Assembly (NCBI RefSeq): GCF_001294465.1
Contig: NZ_LGAA01000002.1
Location: 1 to 64,000, forward strand
Source of the DNA: Moellerella wisconsensis ATCC 35017
GTDB lineage: Bacteria; Pseudomonadota; Gammaproteobacteria; Enterobacterales; Enterobacteriaceae
Reading direction: 5' to 3'
Length of the DNA stretch: 64,000 nucleotides
Position numbers and translations under genes: made by a program. The notes beneath the pieces were generated by a model. That model saw only the letters and a program-made list of their open reading frames with translations. It was not told the DNA's origin and made no database searches. The first letter of the stretch is position 1. Every line of letters begins with the position of its first letter. Below, in pieces: positions 53,313 to 62,571 of this stretch.

Positions 53313-53350
53313 AAAAGCGCTATTTTCTCCATTGAATTAGCGCTTTTTAT
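53313..53350. terminator. Terminator after argA, probably bidirectional
   Basis: The stem AAAAGCGCTA / TAGCGCTTTT (53313-53322 and 53338-53347) with a 15-nt loop is followed by TTTAT on the plus strand and by TTTATA on the minus strand. It fits the convergent argA and the 53359-53928 gene. Confidence 0.8.
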
Positions 53351-53358
53351 TCGTTGCG

Positions 53359-53928
53359 CTAAGCTATTTGCACTAAACGGGCTTTCTGACACAAAGGTTC
53401 ACTATCTAAGTACGGTTGTAATAATTCCACCATCGCTGCAAAACTTTCACCATAAAAATACAATGCAGTTTCAGTTGAACCGTCCCAAGTTCCTTGAATA
53501 GTACCGATATCTTCAATCAGTTCATCACAACGCTCGATCACTTCATTGATATCACTATTTTGATAGACATCTTCGCTCAAATCAGAGCCATTAATATAAA
53601 TAGCTAAGCCTTCTTCATGACCAAATTCAATTTCAGCTTCATCATTATTTATATGTAATTTAGAACCTTTTGGCGAGATCATGCTAGAAATCATCTGCAA
53701 AATTAAACTAATATTTTCACCATTAGCATCATCTACAGCCAATTGGATCTTACACTTTTCAGGTTCACCGTGTTCAGACAATAATGTTTCACCGCCAATG
53801 ACATAAATCTCTTTATCGAGCTTTTCCATAACTTGAGTAATCGCATCTTGCAGATCAATCCTGCGTTCAGATTCTAAACGGGCATTCAAGGTGATTGTCA
53901 CTGCCGATGAGGCGATATTTGATTCCAT
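53359..53928 (-). CDS. Uncharacterised acidic protein, 189 residues
   Basis: I do not recognise a family. The likely start is the ATG at 53928 (MESNIASSAVTITLNARLES) with AAGG 9 nt upstream; an in-frame extension to 54000 is rich in AT-biased residues and less credible. The protein is soluble and acidic, without signal peptide or membrane segment. It may consist of two similar alpha/beta halves (ITLNARLESERRIDLQDAI at one end, ALYFYGESFAAMVELLQPYL at the other). It has its own terminator and stands between argA and recD, where E. coli has none. It may be a lineage-specific insertion; a role as an immunity or inhibitor protein is only a guess from its size and charge. Confidence 0.75.
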   Translation of the reverse strand: MESNIASSAVTITLNARLESERRIDLQDAITQVMEKLDKEIYVIGGETLLSEHGEPEKCKIQLAVDDANGENISLILQMISSMISPKGSKLHINNDEAEIEFGHEEGLAIYINGSDLSEDVYQNSDINEVIERCDELIEDIGTIQGTWDGSTETALYFYGESFAAMVELLQPYLDSEPLCQKARLVQIA

Positions 53929-54131
53929 AATTATTGACCTTTTAATCTTTACTGAGCTGTTTTTAATTTGGTTGAAAACGAGTAAATAATATTCAACCAT
54001 CTCAAATAGTTATTCTAAACTGTTATTCTAAATAATAGCCCCGCTAAAACCGAGTTTAGCGTTCTGTAGCAACTTTTTATTTTATGAATGATATCCAAGC
54101 TATCTATTAATAATAAACGCGATCAGAGCCA

Positions 54132-56042
54132 TTAAGCGCAACCATTACTCGAAGTCCCAGCCGATACATCCGAACATTGTAGCAACTGTTCAGCAAGACC
54201 ACTGCGACGCTGAGTTGGGGTTTCTATCGCTTTGCGTAAAATCCACGGTTCCGCATATACAGAAAGTTTATTTTTCGCTCGAGTCATCGCTGTATAAACT
54301 AATTCACGCGTGATCACCGGAGAATAAACCTTCGGTAGCACTAACGCCGTATGTTCAAACTCTGAGCCTTGTGATTTATGTACTGTCATAACAAATGCGG
54401 TATCATGCTGCGGTAATCTATTCGGTTGGATGCCTTTTATCGTACCATCTGGCAATTGGAAATAGGCTCGCAATTGACCATCGCTATCTTTCAACAAAAT
54501 ACCAATATCCCCATTAAATAATCCTAATGGGCTATCATTCCTCGAAATCATAATCGGTCGACCCTCATAGTGCTTATTCAACCGATTAATAGGGCGACGA
54601 ATTAAGCCTTGTCGATGCAGCAATTGTTCCAGACGTTCATTTAATCCACTGATCCCAAAAGGACCTTCTCGTAGCGCAGTAAGCAGACGATAGTGGTTAT
54701 ATTGTTCAAGGATTATCTCCGGCGTGAGTTTAGCTTTTACACTAAGTAAATATTGGCGATAAAATTCAGCAGAGGAGAGTAGCAATTCTGCGTAATCTTG
54801 CTCGGTCATTAGTGTGTGGCTAATAACATCGTCTAACCCACTGTTAAGTATACGTTCTGCCTGTTTAGCATTACCATTATTGACGGCAAAAGCGAGTTGT
54901 CCAATCCCCGAATTAGCTGAAAATCGATAACTTTTGCGCAATAGACATAAATTATCGCGAATAACTGGTCCAGTATCTGTACTGTGTTGTGTCAGATCAT
55001 AACCTGTCAGTTGCGATAATTGCTGGGCTCTTTGTCGGCTGTAGCCCGTATTAGCATAACGGCAGATATCTCCCAATACAGCCCCGGCTTCAACTGAAGC
55101 CAACTGATCTTTATCGCCTAAAAAGATCACCCGCGCATGATCAGGTAAAGCTTCGATCAATTTAGCCATCATCGGCATATCTACCATGGATGCCTCATCA
55201 ACAATCAAAATATCTAATGCTAGTCGATTATCACGATGATAACGCAATTTTTGGCTCTCAGGCTGCGCACCCAATAAACGATGCAATGTTTTCGCCTGTT
55301 GCGGTAACATGCGACGCTCATCATCTGTTAATGAAATATAATTCAGTGCCGCGCCTAAAGATTCAGTAAGACGAGCGGCAGCCTTACCCGTTGGCGCTGC
55401 TAATTCAATAATAAAATCTGCTGAATCCGTCGGTTTAAGTTTTATTAAAGCCGCTAAAATACGGGCGACTGTGGTAGTTTTACCGGTACCAGGCCCGCCA
55501 GAAATAACCGCTGTTTTACTGGTAACTGCAACCGCTGCGGCTATTTTTTGCCAATCTATAGTATCGCGAGCGACATCGCCTGCGGGAGCAAATAATTGTT
55601 CTAATACTGGCGCTATCTGCTCTTGATCGACAGTGGAAATATTTACCAGAGAAAAATACTCAGCTATCTGTTTTTCATACAACCACATTCTTTGTAAATA
55701 TAACGTTCTACCCGATAATATTAACGGTGAATTACGCTGTTCAGACGCCAATGAAACCGCATCACATTGCAATAAGGTTTGATAAATAGTTTCTTCGTTC
55801 GGCTCCCCTATCGCACGCCAAAAATTTTCAGCCATATCCGGATGACGACCAGAAAATAACTCTACTAACGTGATTCGATTTAGCGGTAAACACACATGCC
55901 CGGTCATTGTTTCAGCGCTCAGCAAGGCGACCACAAATAATAATACTGGATTTTCATCTTTAATTAGATAGCGGGCAAACTGCACATCTAACGCGCTAAA
56001 AAGATGTTCATCGATAGCTTTATCGAAGAGTATTTTTAGCAT
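54132..56042 (-). CDS. recD: Exodeoxyribonuclease V subunit alpha RecD
   Basis: 5'-3' helicase motor of RecBCD, which processes double-strand breaks until Chi. Seen: N-terminal RecD domain, Walker A ISGGPGTGKTTT near residue 180, DEAS box IVDEASMVDMPM near 275, and the C-terminal motif FVMTVHKSQGSEFEHT with TRAKNKLSVY. 636 residues, a little longer than the E. coli 608. The ATG lies inside the recB stop region (7-bp overlap), so it is translationally coupled. Confidence 0.95.
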   Translation of the reverse strand: MLKILFDKAIDEHLFSALDVQFARYLIKDENPVLLFVVALLSAETMTGHVCLPLNRITLVELFSGRHPDMAENFWRAIGEPNEETIYQTLLQCDAVSLASEQRNSPLILSGRTLYLQRMWLYEKQIAEYFSLVNISTVDQEQIAPVLEQLFAPAGDVARDTIDWQKIAAAVAVTSKTAVISGGPGTGKTTTVARILAALIKLKPTDSADFIIELAAPTGKAAARLTESLGAALNYISLTDDERRMLPQQAKTLHRLLGAQPESQKLRYHRDNRLALDILIVDEASMVDMPMMAKLIEALPDHARVIFLGDKDQLASVEAGAVLGDICRYANTGYSRQRAQQLSQLTGYDLTQHSTDTGPVIRDNLCLLRKSYRFSANSGIGQLAFAVNNGNAKQAERILNSGLDDVISHTLMTEQDYAELLLSSAEFYRQYLLSVKAKLTPEIILEQYNHYRLLTALREGPFGISGLNERLEQLLHRQGLIRRPINRLNKHYEGRPIMISRNDSPLGLFNGDIGILLKDSDGQLRAYFQLPDGTIKGIQPNRLPQHDTAFVMTVHKSQGSEFEHTALVLPKVYSPVITRELVYTAMTRAKNKLSVYAEPWILRKAIETPTQRRSGLAEQLLQCSDVSAGTSSNGCA

Positions 56043-59000
56043 TTCTGATTTTCCTCCGCTTGACTAAATAGTCTATCTAACTTATCGACAAACTCCGCAG
56101 CCGGTAAATAATAGAACACACCATTTCCGGGATAATCAGCATCTATGCCTCGTAAAAATAGATAAATAACGCCACCGAAATGTTGTTCATAATTATAATC
56201 AGGTAAACGCTGACGTAAGTAACGATGCAGCGCCAAGCTATATAATTGATATTGCAGGTCATAACGATGGTCAATCATCGCTTCTTCCATAGCCTCTCGG
56301 GTATAAGCTTCAACCCCATCGCCAAGATAATTCGATTTATAATCCAGTAAATAAAATTTCCCTTGCCAATAAAAGGTTAAATCGATGAATCCCTTTAAGA
56401 TCCCTTGTACCACATCAAAATTTAATGGCGGACAACGGGATGAGAGTGGATCATAATAATGAGTTAGTTCATCGACTTCATTCGCGGTGAGTAATTTATC
56501 TATCGGCAAATAAAATTGCATTTCATCAAGTTGATCTTCAGCTTTCAGCTGCGATAAAACTAATCCCTGCTCGTTCAAAGGAGTATTAAAAATAGTTTGT
56601 AACCAGGTTTTTAATATCGGTGCCCACATGGGGTCAAAGCCCGCAGATAATAATTTATCTGCTAGCCATTGTTCATCTATCAATTGCTGAAAATCAGCCT
56701 CTTCCAATACGCTATGTAAAAATGTTCCCGCCATTGCGCCTTTAGGAAATTGATGCGCAGTTAATTGTTGCTCTGCCACTTGCTCGCTGCTATCGAGTTC
56801 TCGCGCTTCACCGCGCGCATCGATATCCATTTTAGGCGCTAATGAATCTGCTAAAACTTCCGCGGAAACACTGCTAGCATTTTCATGCTGATGCGCACCA
56901 TAGCTAAGCCCCGAATAACTGGTGACTTTCCAATAAGAGTTTAATTGCCGTGTAAATTTTCTAGCTGCTAATGGCTGACGATCTGGGCTGAGAGAATCAA
57001 TACTTCTTATCGCGAGTGGTTTAACTTCGGCCACATCAACCCATTCACTGCGGATTTCAGCCAGACAACGATTGAGTTGTTCAATATCTCCTTCTTTACC
57101 TTGCTGAAGTAAATAACCGATGGCAGATAAATGCAGATCAGTATCGCCACTTTTTTTACGATTCCCCTTAATTAATGGCGCAATACCAACGCTACAATGA
57201 TAAATAGAGCGAGTTAAAGCTACATATAACAAACGTAAATCTTCTGAAAGACGTTCTTCATCTGCCAACTCAATATTTTTCTCAGTACCAGATAGATCGA
57301 AATAAGTACGGTAATCTTGCCGGTCATGGTACAGCGCTTTTGCTTGTGGAATAAAATTGCATACAAAAGGCAGCCAAACTATTTTATATTCCAATCCCTT
57401 AGATTTATGGATAGTACTAATTTGTACCAAATGTTTATCACTTTCCAAACGCATTTGTTGGCGTTCAGACTGAGGATCAGGACGTGATATTTGTTGAGCT
57501 AACCAACGAATTAGAGCGTGCTCACCTTCCAATTGTAATGACATTTCTTGCAGTAATTCACCTATATGCATTAAATCCATTAATCGGCGCTCACCTTCTG
57601 GCGCTGATAATAAATTTTCGGCAATGTGGCGCTGGATCATCACCGCCCGCAACATAGGCAATACACCGCGTTTATGCCATAGTATGGAATAACGAGTAAA
57701 TTCATCAACTAACTGCTCCCATGCTTTTTCATCATTATTCAAGCATTCAATATCTAGGCTATTTAGCCCAAATAATCCACAGGCCAAAGCGCTACGGAGC
57801 ACGCGTTCTTTTTCCGGTGCTAACACGGCTTGCAGTAGCCAAAGCAAATCTTTAGCTTCTGGTGTTTCAAAAACACTTTCTCGATTAGATTGAAAGACAG
57901 AGGGAATATTACGCTGATTTAAAGCATCACGGATCAATATCGCTTCGCGGCGACTACGAACTAACACAGTAATATCTGAGGCTTTTACTGCTGCGACTGG
58001 TTTGTCATGATGATAAAATTGTGTTTTCTCTGTTCTTCCCCCTTGCAGCCACTGAGCAATTTGCTCGGCGCATTGGGTTGCCATAATTTGTTCATAATCG
58101 GTTACCGAAATCGCCTCAGACACCGGCTGCCAAAACGTCAAGGCTTTGACTGCTGTTCCATTATGATATAACTGTTTATTTGCATTATGAGGAGCAGAGC
58201 TAACATTATGGAAAGGGATTTGATCGAATAAAAATGGGTTATTCAATCGATTAAATAAACTATTTACCGCCTTAACCATTGACTCTGATGAGCGATAATT
58301 AGTCTCAAGTGTATAGTGGGCATTAACATGCTTGCGCGCCTCAATATAAGTAAATATATCAGCTCCACGAAAAGCATAAATTGCCTGTTTAGGATCGCCA
58401 ATAAATAATAATCCACAGTGCTCTTTATCTCGATAAATACGCTGAAAAATTCGATACTGCTGAGGATCAGTATCTTGAAATTCATCAATCATCGCCACGG
58501 GATAACGCTGACGAATAGTATCAGCTAATAATTCGCCCCCTTCGCCACTCAATGCTTTATCCAATCGAGTAAGTAAATCATCAAATCCCATTTCACTGCG
58601 GCGCTGTTTCTCTTGTTCAATTGTTTGACGTACTTCCACAATCGCTTGTGGAATAATTAAATCGCGCAACGTTAATGGTTGAGATAAAAGATTTTCGATT
58701 CTCTGGAAAACAACATGTTCGGGCGGCTGACCACTTTTGGATTTAGTGGCTAGTATCGCCGATGAAAAACGTTCGAGATCTTTGGGTAATTGATAATCGA
58801 CCGTATCACTAGCCGCCCACAAGGTTATTTTTGCAATCCATGAGGGCAAATGACGCGAACTATAACTGCGTTTATCCACATCTGATACTGAGATAATCTG
58901 ATTAAAATTATCTGCATCAGTAAGCCACAGAGCCTTAATTTGCTCAATAGAGGCAATGAGCCGTTGATGACGTTCAAGTAAAGTTTCTTGATTATTCGTA

Positions 59001-59659
59001 GCACCCACAATAATCGGCATATCGCCCTGCAAAAAAGGCTTAATATCCGATAATAATGCATCCGGTCCCGACCATTCACTAGCAATCACTTTTGCCATTG
59101 AATAATCAAGAGGATAAAAATGTCGTCGCCAATAATCGGCACAGGCTTGTTTTTGCACTGGATATTCATCTTTCACCATGGTTTGTTCAAACAATATGCC
59201 CGATTCAAAAGCATTGTGAACCAGCATACGCTGACAAAAACCATGGATAGTATAAATCGCCGATTCATCCATTTGACGCTCAGCTAATAATAGCCATTGA
59301 GCCGCTAACAGACGCTGTTTTTCGTCCGGCATTTCAGATAATAATTGACTATATTCCGTTTGTTCCTCATAACCTTTGCCGTTACGAATGCAGGCTAAGC
59401 GCATATCATGGATACGCTGACGAATACGTCCACGTAATTCATTCGTCGCCGCTTCAGTAAAAGTAACCACCAAAATATCTTCAACTGTGAGTGGCCGAGA
59501 AAAGGCGGACTCGCCGCCTAATCCCAACAATAAGCGCAAATACAAAATGCCAATCGTATAGGTTTTTCCTGTCCCTGCTGAGGCCTCAATTAATCGCTGA
59601 CCATATAACGGCAGAGTATAGGGATCTAGTTGTTGGCTCTGTATTTGCGTCTCACTCAC
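56036..59659 (-). CDS. recB: Exodeoxyribonuclease V subunit beta RecB
   Basis: 3'-5' helicase and nuclease of RecBCD; also loads RecA. Seen: UvrD-type Walker A LIEASAGTGKTYTIG near residue 27, Walker B AMIDEFQDTDPQQY near 390, ISTIHKSKGLEYKIV near 745, LLYVALTRSIYHC near 830, and the nuclease motif YLLDYKSNYLG near 1105 whose Asp and Lys are catalytic. 1207 residues against 1180. Overlaps ptrA by 4 bp and recD by 7 bp. Confidence 0.96.
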   Translation of the reverse strand: MSETQIQSQQLDPYTLPLYGQRLIEASAGTGKTYTIGILYLRLLLGLGGESAFSRPLTVEDILVVTFTEAATNELRGRIRQRIHDMRLACIRNGKGYEEQTEYSQLLSEMPDEKQRLLAAQWLLLAERQMDESAIYTIHGFCQRMLVHNAFESGILFEQTMVKDEYPVQKQACADYWRRHFYPLDYSMAKVIASEWSGPDALLSDIKPFLQGDMPIIVGATNNQETLLERHQRLIASIEQIKALWLTDADNFNQIISVSDVDKRSYSSRHLPSWIAKITLWAASDTVDYQLPKDLERFSSAILATKSKSGQPPEHVVFQRIENLLSQPLTLRDLIIPQAIVEVRQTIEQEKQRRSEMGFDDLLTRLDKALSGEGGELLADTIRQRYPVAMIDEFQDTDPQQYRIFQRIYRDKEHCGLLFIGDPKQAIYAFRGADIFTYIEARKHVNAHYTLETNYRSSESMVKAVNSLFNRLNNPFLFDQIPFHNVSSAPHNANKQLYHNGTAVKALTFWQPVSEAISVTDYEQIMATQCAEQIAQWLQGGRTEKTQFYHHDKPVAAVKASDITVLVRSRREAILIRDALNQRNIPSVFQSNRESVFETPEAKDLLWLLQAVLAPEKERVLRSALACGLFGLNSLDIECLNNDEKAWEQLVDEFTRYSILWHKRGVLPMLRAVMIQRHIAENLLSAPEGERRLMDLMHIGELLQEMSLQLEGEHALIRWLAQQISRPDPQSERQQMRLESDKHLVQISTIHKSKGLEYKIVWLPFVCNFIPQAKALYHDRQDYRTYFDLSGTEKNIELADEERLSEDLRLLYVALTRSIYHCSVGIAPLIKGNRKKSGDTDLHLSAIGYLLQQGKEGDIEQLNRCLAEIRSEWVDVAEVKPLAIRSIDSLSPDRQPLAARKFTRQLNSYWKVTSYSGLSYGAHQHENASSVSAEVLADSLAPKMDIDARGEARELDSSEQVAEQQLTAHQFPKGAMAGTFLHSVLEEADFQQLIDEQWLADKLLSAGFDPMWAPILKTWLQTIFNTPLNEQGLVLSQLKAEDQLDEMQFYLPIDKLLTANEVDELTHYYDPLSSRCPPLNFDVVQGILKGFIDLTFYWQGKFYLLDYKSNYLGDGVEAYTREAMEEAMIDHRYDLQYQLYSLALHRYLRQRLPDYNYEQHFGGVIYLFLRGIDADYPGNGVFYYLPAAEFVDKLDRLFSQAEENQKC

Positions 59660-62553
59660 TTCGCATCTTCCTCGATTGGCAACATTTGTTGTAATTGACT
59701 TGTGGTCTTATAAATTGTCCATCCTGGCAGCTCTGCATACTCTTGTGGTTTCTCATCTTTACCAATAACTTGAGAAGCTAAAGACATGCCTTTACGCTGA
59801 ATGATGGCATTTTTATAGAAATCAATAATCTGTTGCTGTGTGGTACTTTCTAAGGTTTTAATGATTTTCTCACGCGTATCAAACGTAAATATATTGCGGG
59901 TAAAATCTGATGAATAGCGGCCGACTTCCTCGTAGAAGGTTTGTGGTGGCTGTTTCATCTCAGTAATAATCGCATTTTTATATTGTGCGAAATCTTCAGC
60001 ACTTAACTTTTTCAATTTATCGAACGCAAGAGAATAAAATTGCTGATAACGTTGGTTTAAATATGCCGGTGTTTTAGCATTACTTTGCAATAAGAAACCT
60101 ACGCCAGATTGCTCCCCTAAGGATGTTTTAAAGGCAAATACTGCATAACCTAACTGTTCTTGAGTACGTAATTGATCATAAAACCATGGCTGAATAATAT
60201 TGGTCAAAATTCCTGCATATACTGAACTTTGAATTCTATCGTACCCGGTAGGAATAAAGATTTCCGCTAACGCATTATCAGTACTTTTTCCCTGACGATG
60301 GAAATCAGCCAAGTAATCTTTATCAATAACCACAATATCGCCACGCCACCATTGGGTACCTTTATTATTTAATAATGCATGCGCGTCTTTGATCACTTTT
60401 ATACTTTGCTCTTGGGTTAGATTACCCACTATCATCGCTTGTAATGCTGAATTTTCTATCGAAGATTGACGATAATTAGTAATATCTTTCAATGAGATAG
60501 AATCTAAGACGTTTAATTTTTCTTGTTGTTCAAAATACGGTACGCTATTTAAGCGCTGCATGGTCTGCATCGCCATTTCATAGGCTTTAGCATTATTGCT
60601 AACTTCAACCTGCTCACGATACCAAGATTTTGCCTGCATTAACTCAGTTTCAGTGGGCTCAAAGCTCAAATACAGCTTAATCATTGAATTCAATAATTCC
60701 GGCAGATGCTGGGTATAACCGTTTGCACTGAGTTGTACACCTAAACCATCAGACACCGATACTGACATACCTGCGACCGACGCTTGATATTGTAATTCAT
60801 CCAATTTTAGCGAGGTAATATAGTTCAGTAGCAGACTAGTAACCTGTAATTTTGCCGTTTTTTCCATCTGAGAATTTCTTAAACTCAGATTAATGCTGGC
60901 CTTAGGTTCGTCGGCAAAATATTGGCTCGGCATATACAGCAGTCGAACATTATCTTGCTGATAAACCATTTCCGGATGTGGATATTTTTTATCAGTATGA
61001 ATCAATGACAAATTATCAGGAATATACGGGTTGAGTTCAGGTAAAGTAAATTTCATCCCTTTTTCTAACTCAGTCCATTGACGGTATTGCTTGGTGGTGA
61101 TTTTATCAACCTGATAAGGCGCTTGTACAAAATAAGCTTCTTTATTATGAGGCTCATTAGGGCTAATAAACCAAATTCTCGCATTATGCGCAGTTAGCTG
61201 TTCTAAGCGAGATTTAATCGCTTTTGGATTAAATTGATCGGCAATATAGCTAGAATCCAATACATGCTTAACTGGAACATTTATCATCTGATCAGATAGC
61301 CATTCGATATAATTCATATCTCTGACAATCGAACCATAACGGAATGAAAGGTTTAAAACATTAGCAATTTCATCAAAATAACTTTTCTTGATACCTTGCT
61401 GTTTCAGGATATCCAGGTAGGCAAAAATAGCCGCGATAATATGATCGCGCTGCTCTAATCCTTTATCCGTTAATGTGACATAAATAGTAAAACTACCCTG
61501 ATTACGATCAGTATCTGGTGAGGCACTCGCGCTTATTCCCTCCGCTAAACCTTGTTTTATCAACCAATCAGCCAATGTTCCTGGGCTGCGATTTCCAATT
61601 AAATAACCGATATATTCATCACTTTTACTGCGAAAATCAGCCATATTATTCGGTATACTGAACTCTAGCTGTAAGGCTTTTTGAGGCTGGGCAGGCACAT
61701 AGTGAATAATAATCCCTTTTTCAGCCTCAGTTACCGCTGGAACCGTAATTGCAGGAACCGATGCCTGTTTATCTGGAATACGGCCAAAAGTTTCAGTTGC
61801 TAATTTTGCCATCGCCTCTAGCGATTGGTTGCTATACAACACGCCATTCATCAAATTTGCAGAATAATAGCGATTATAAAAATTAACTAATTCAGTTTGT
61901 AATTTGCTGTTCGGTTTATCTTGCAGAGTTTCTAAATTTCCCCCAGAGAAACGTGCATTCGGGTGTGCCGGATTCAACGTTTCAGCACGCACTTGCCATG
62001 CTCGCATTCCGTCACGGGCACGCGCCATTGTCAACTCAGCATTGACTGCATTTCTTTCACGATCAGCATTTTCAGGATCTAACAGTGGCTCAGCCAATGC
62101 ATCCGCCAATCTATCAGTTGCTTGTGTAAACGCTTCTCCATTCTCAACTTCTAAATAAAAAGCCGTTCGGTGAGATGCCGTGCTTGCGTTGAAACTGCCA
62201 CCGTGTTTTTGTAAATATTCAGACAATGCACTGGGTTGCGGATATTTTTTAGAGCCCATTAGCACCATATGCTCTAAATAATGCGCTAGCCCTAATTGGC
62301 TGTCTGGATTTTCCAAGCTCCCGACAGATAACGAAACTGCGGCCAGTGATTTTGTCGCTTTAGGATCGGAAACTAATAATACTGTCATCCCATTTTTTAA
62401 TTTAATCGCTTGGTAATCTCGTTTATCGTGATCACTTTTATTAATGCTATCAGGCAATACCTGCCATAAAGGTTGAGCAGCTACAGTAAAACCTAAAATT
62501 AATAATGAACACAATAAGAAAAAACGAGCGATATTTTTGGATATAATCGACAT
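59656..62553 (-). CDS. ptrA: Protease III (pitrilysin)
   Basis: Periplasmic zinc metallopeptidase of the insulinase family that degrades small peptides. Seen: a Sec signal peptide (hydrophobic stretch about residues 10-27), the inverted zinc motif HYLEH in LAHYLEHMVLMGSKKYP near residue 90, the distal Glu in AVNAELTMAR, and three further M16 domains. 965 residues. Its place between recC and recB, with a 4-bp overlap to recB, is conserved in enterobacteria although no link to recombination is known. Confidence 0.95.
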   Translation of the reverse strand: MSIISKNIARFFLLCSLLILGFTVAAQPLWQVLPDSINKSDHDKRDYQAIKLKNGMTVLLVSDPKATKSLAAVSLSVGSLENPDSQLGLAHYLEHMVLMGSKKYPQPSALSEYLQKHGGSFNASTASHRTAFYLEVENGEAFTQATDRLADALAEPLLDPENADRERNAVNAELTMARARDGMRAWQVRAETLNPAHPNARFSGGNLETLQDKPNSKLQTELVNFYNRYYSANLMNGVLYSNQSLEAMAKLATETFGRIPDKQASVPAITVPAVTEAEKGIIIHYVPAQPQKALQLEFSIPNNMADFRSKSDEYIGYLIGNRSPGTLADWLIKQGLAEGISASASPDTDRNQGSFTIYVTLTDKGLEQRDHIIAAIFAYLDILKQQGIKKSYFDEIANVLNLSFRYGSIVRDMNYIEWLSDQMINVPVKHVLDSSYIADQFNPKAIKSRLEQLTAHNARIWFISPNEPHNKEAYFVQAPYQVDKITTKQYRQWTELEKGMKFTLPELNPYIPDNLSLIHTDKKYPHPEMVYQQDNVRLLYMPSQYFADEPKASINLSLRNSQMEKTAKLQVTSLLLNYITSLKLDELQYQASVAGMSVSVSDGLGVQLSANGYTQHLPELLNSMIKLYLSFEPTETELMQAKSWYREQVEVSNNAKAYEMAMQTMQRLNSVPYFEQQEKLNVLDSISLKDITNYRQSSIENSALQAMIVGNLTQEQSIKVIKDAHALLNNKGTQWWRGDIVVIDKDYLADFHRQGKSTDNALAEIFIPTGYDRIQSSVYAGILTNIIQPWFYDQLRTQEQLGYAVFAFKTSLGEQSGVGFLLQSNAKTPAYLNQRYQQFYSLAFDKLKKLSAEDFAQYKNAIITEMKQPPQTFYEEVGRYSSDFTRNIFTFDTREKIIKTLESTTQQQIIDFYKNAIIQRKGMSLASQVIGKDEKPQEYAELPGWTIYKTTSQLQQMLPIEEDAK

Positions 62554-62571
62554 CCTTTGATGCTCTCCCTG

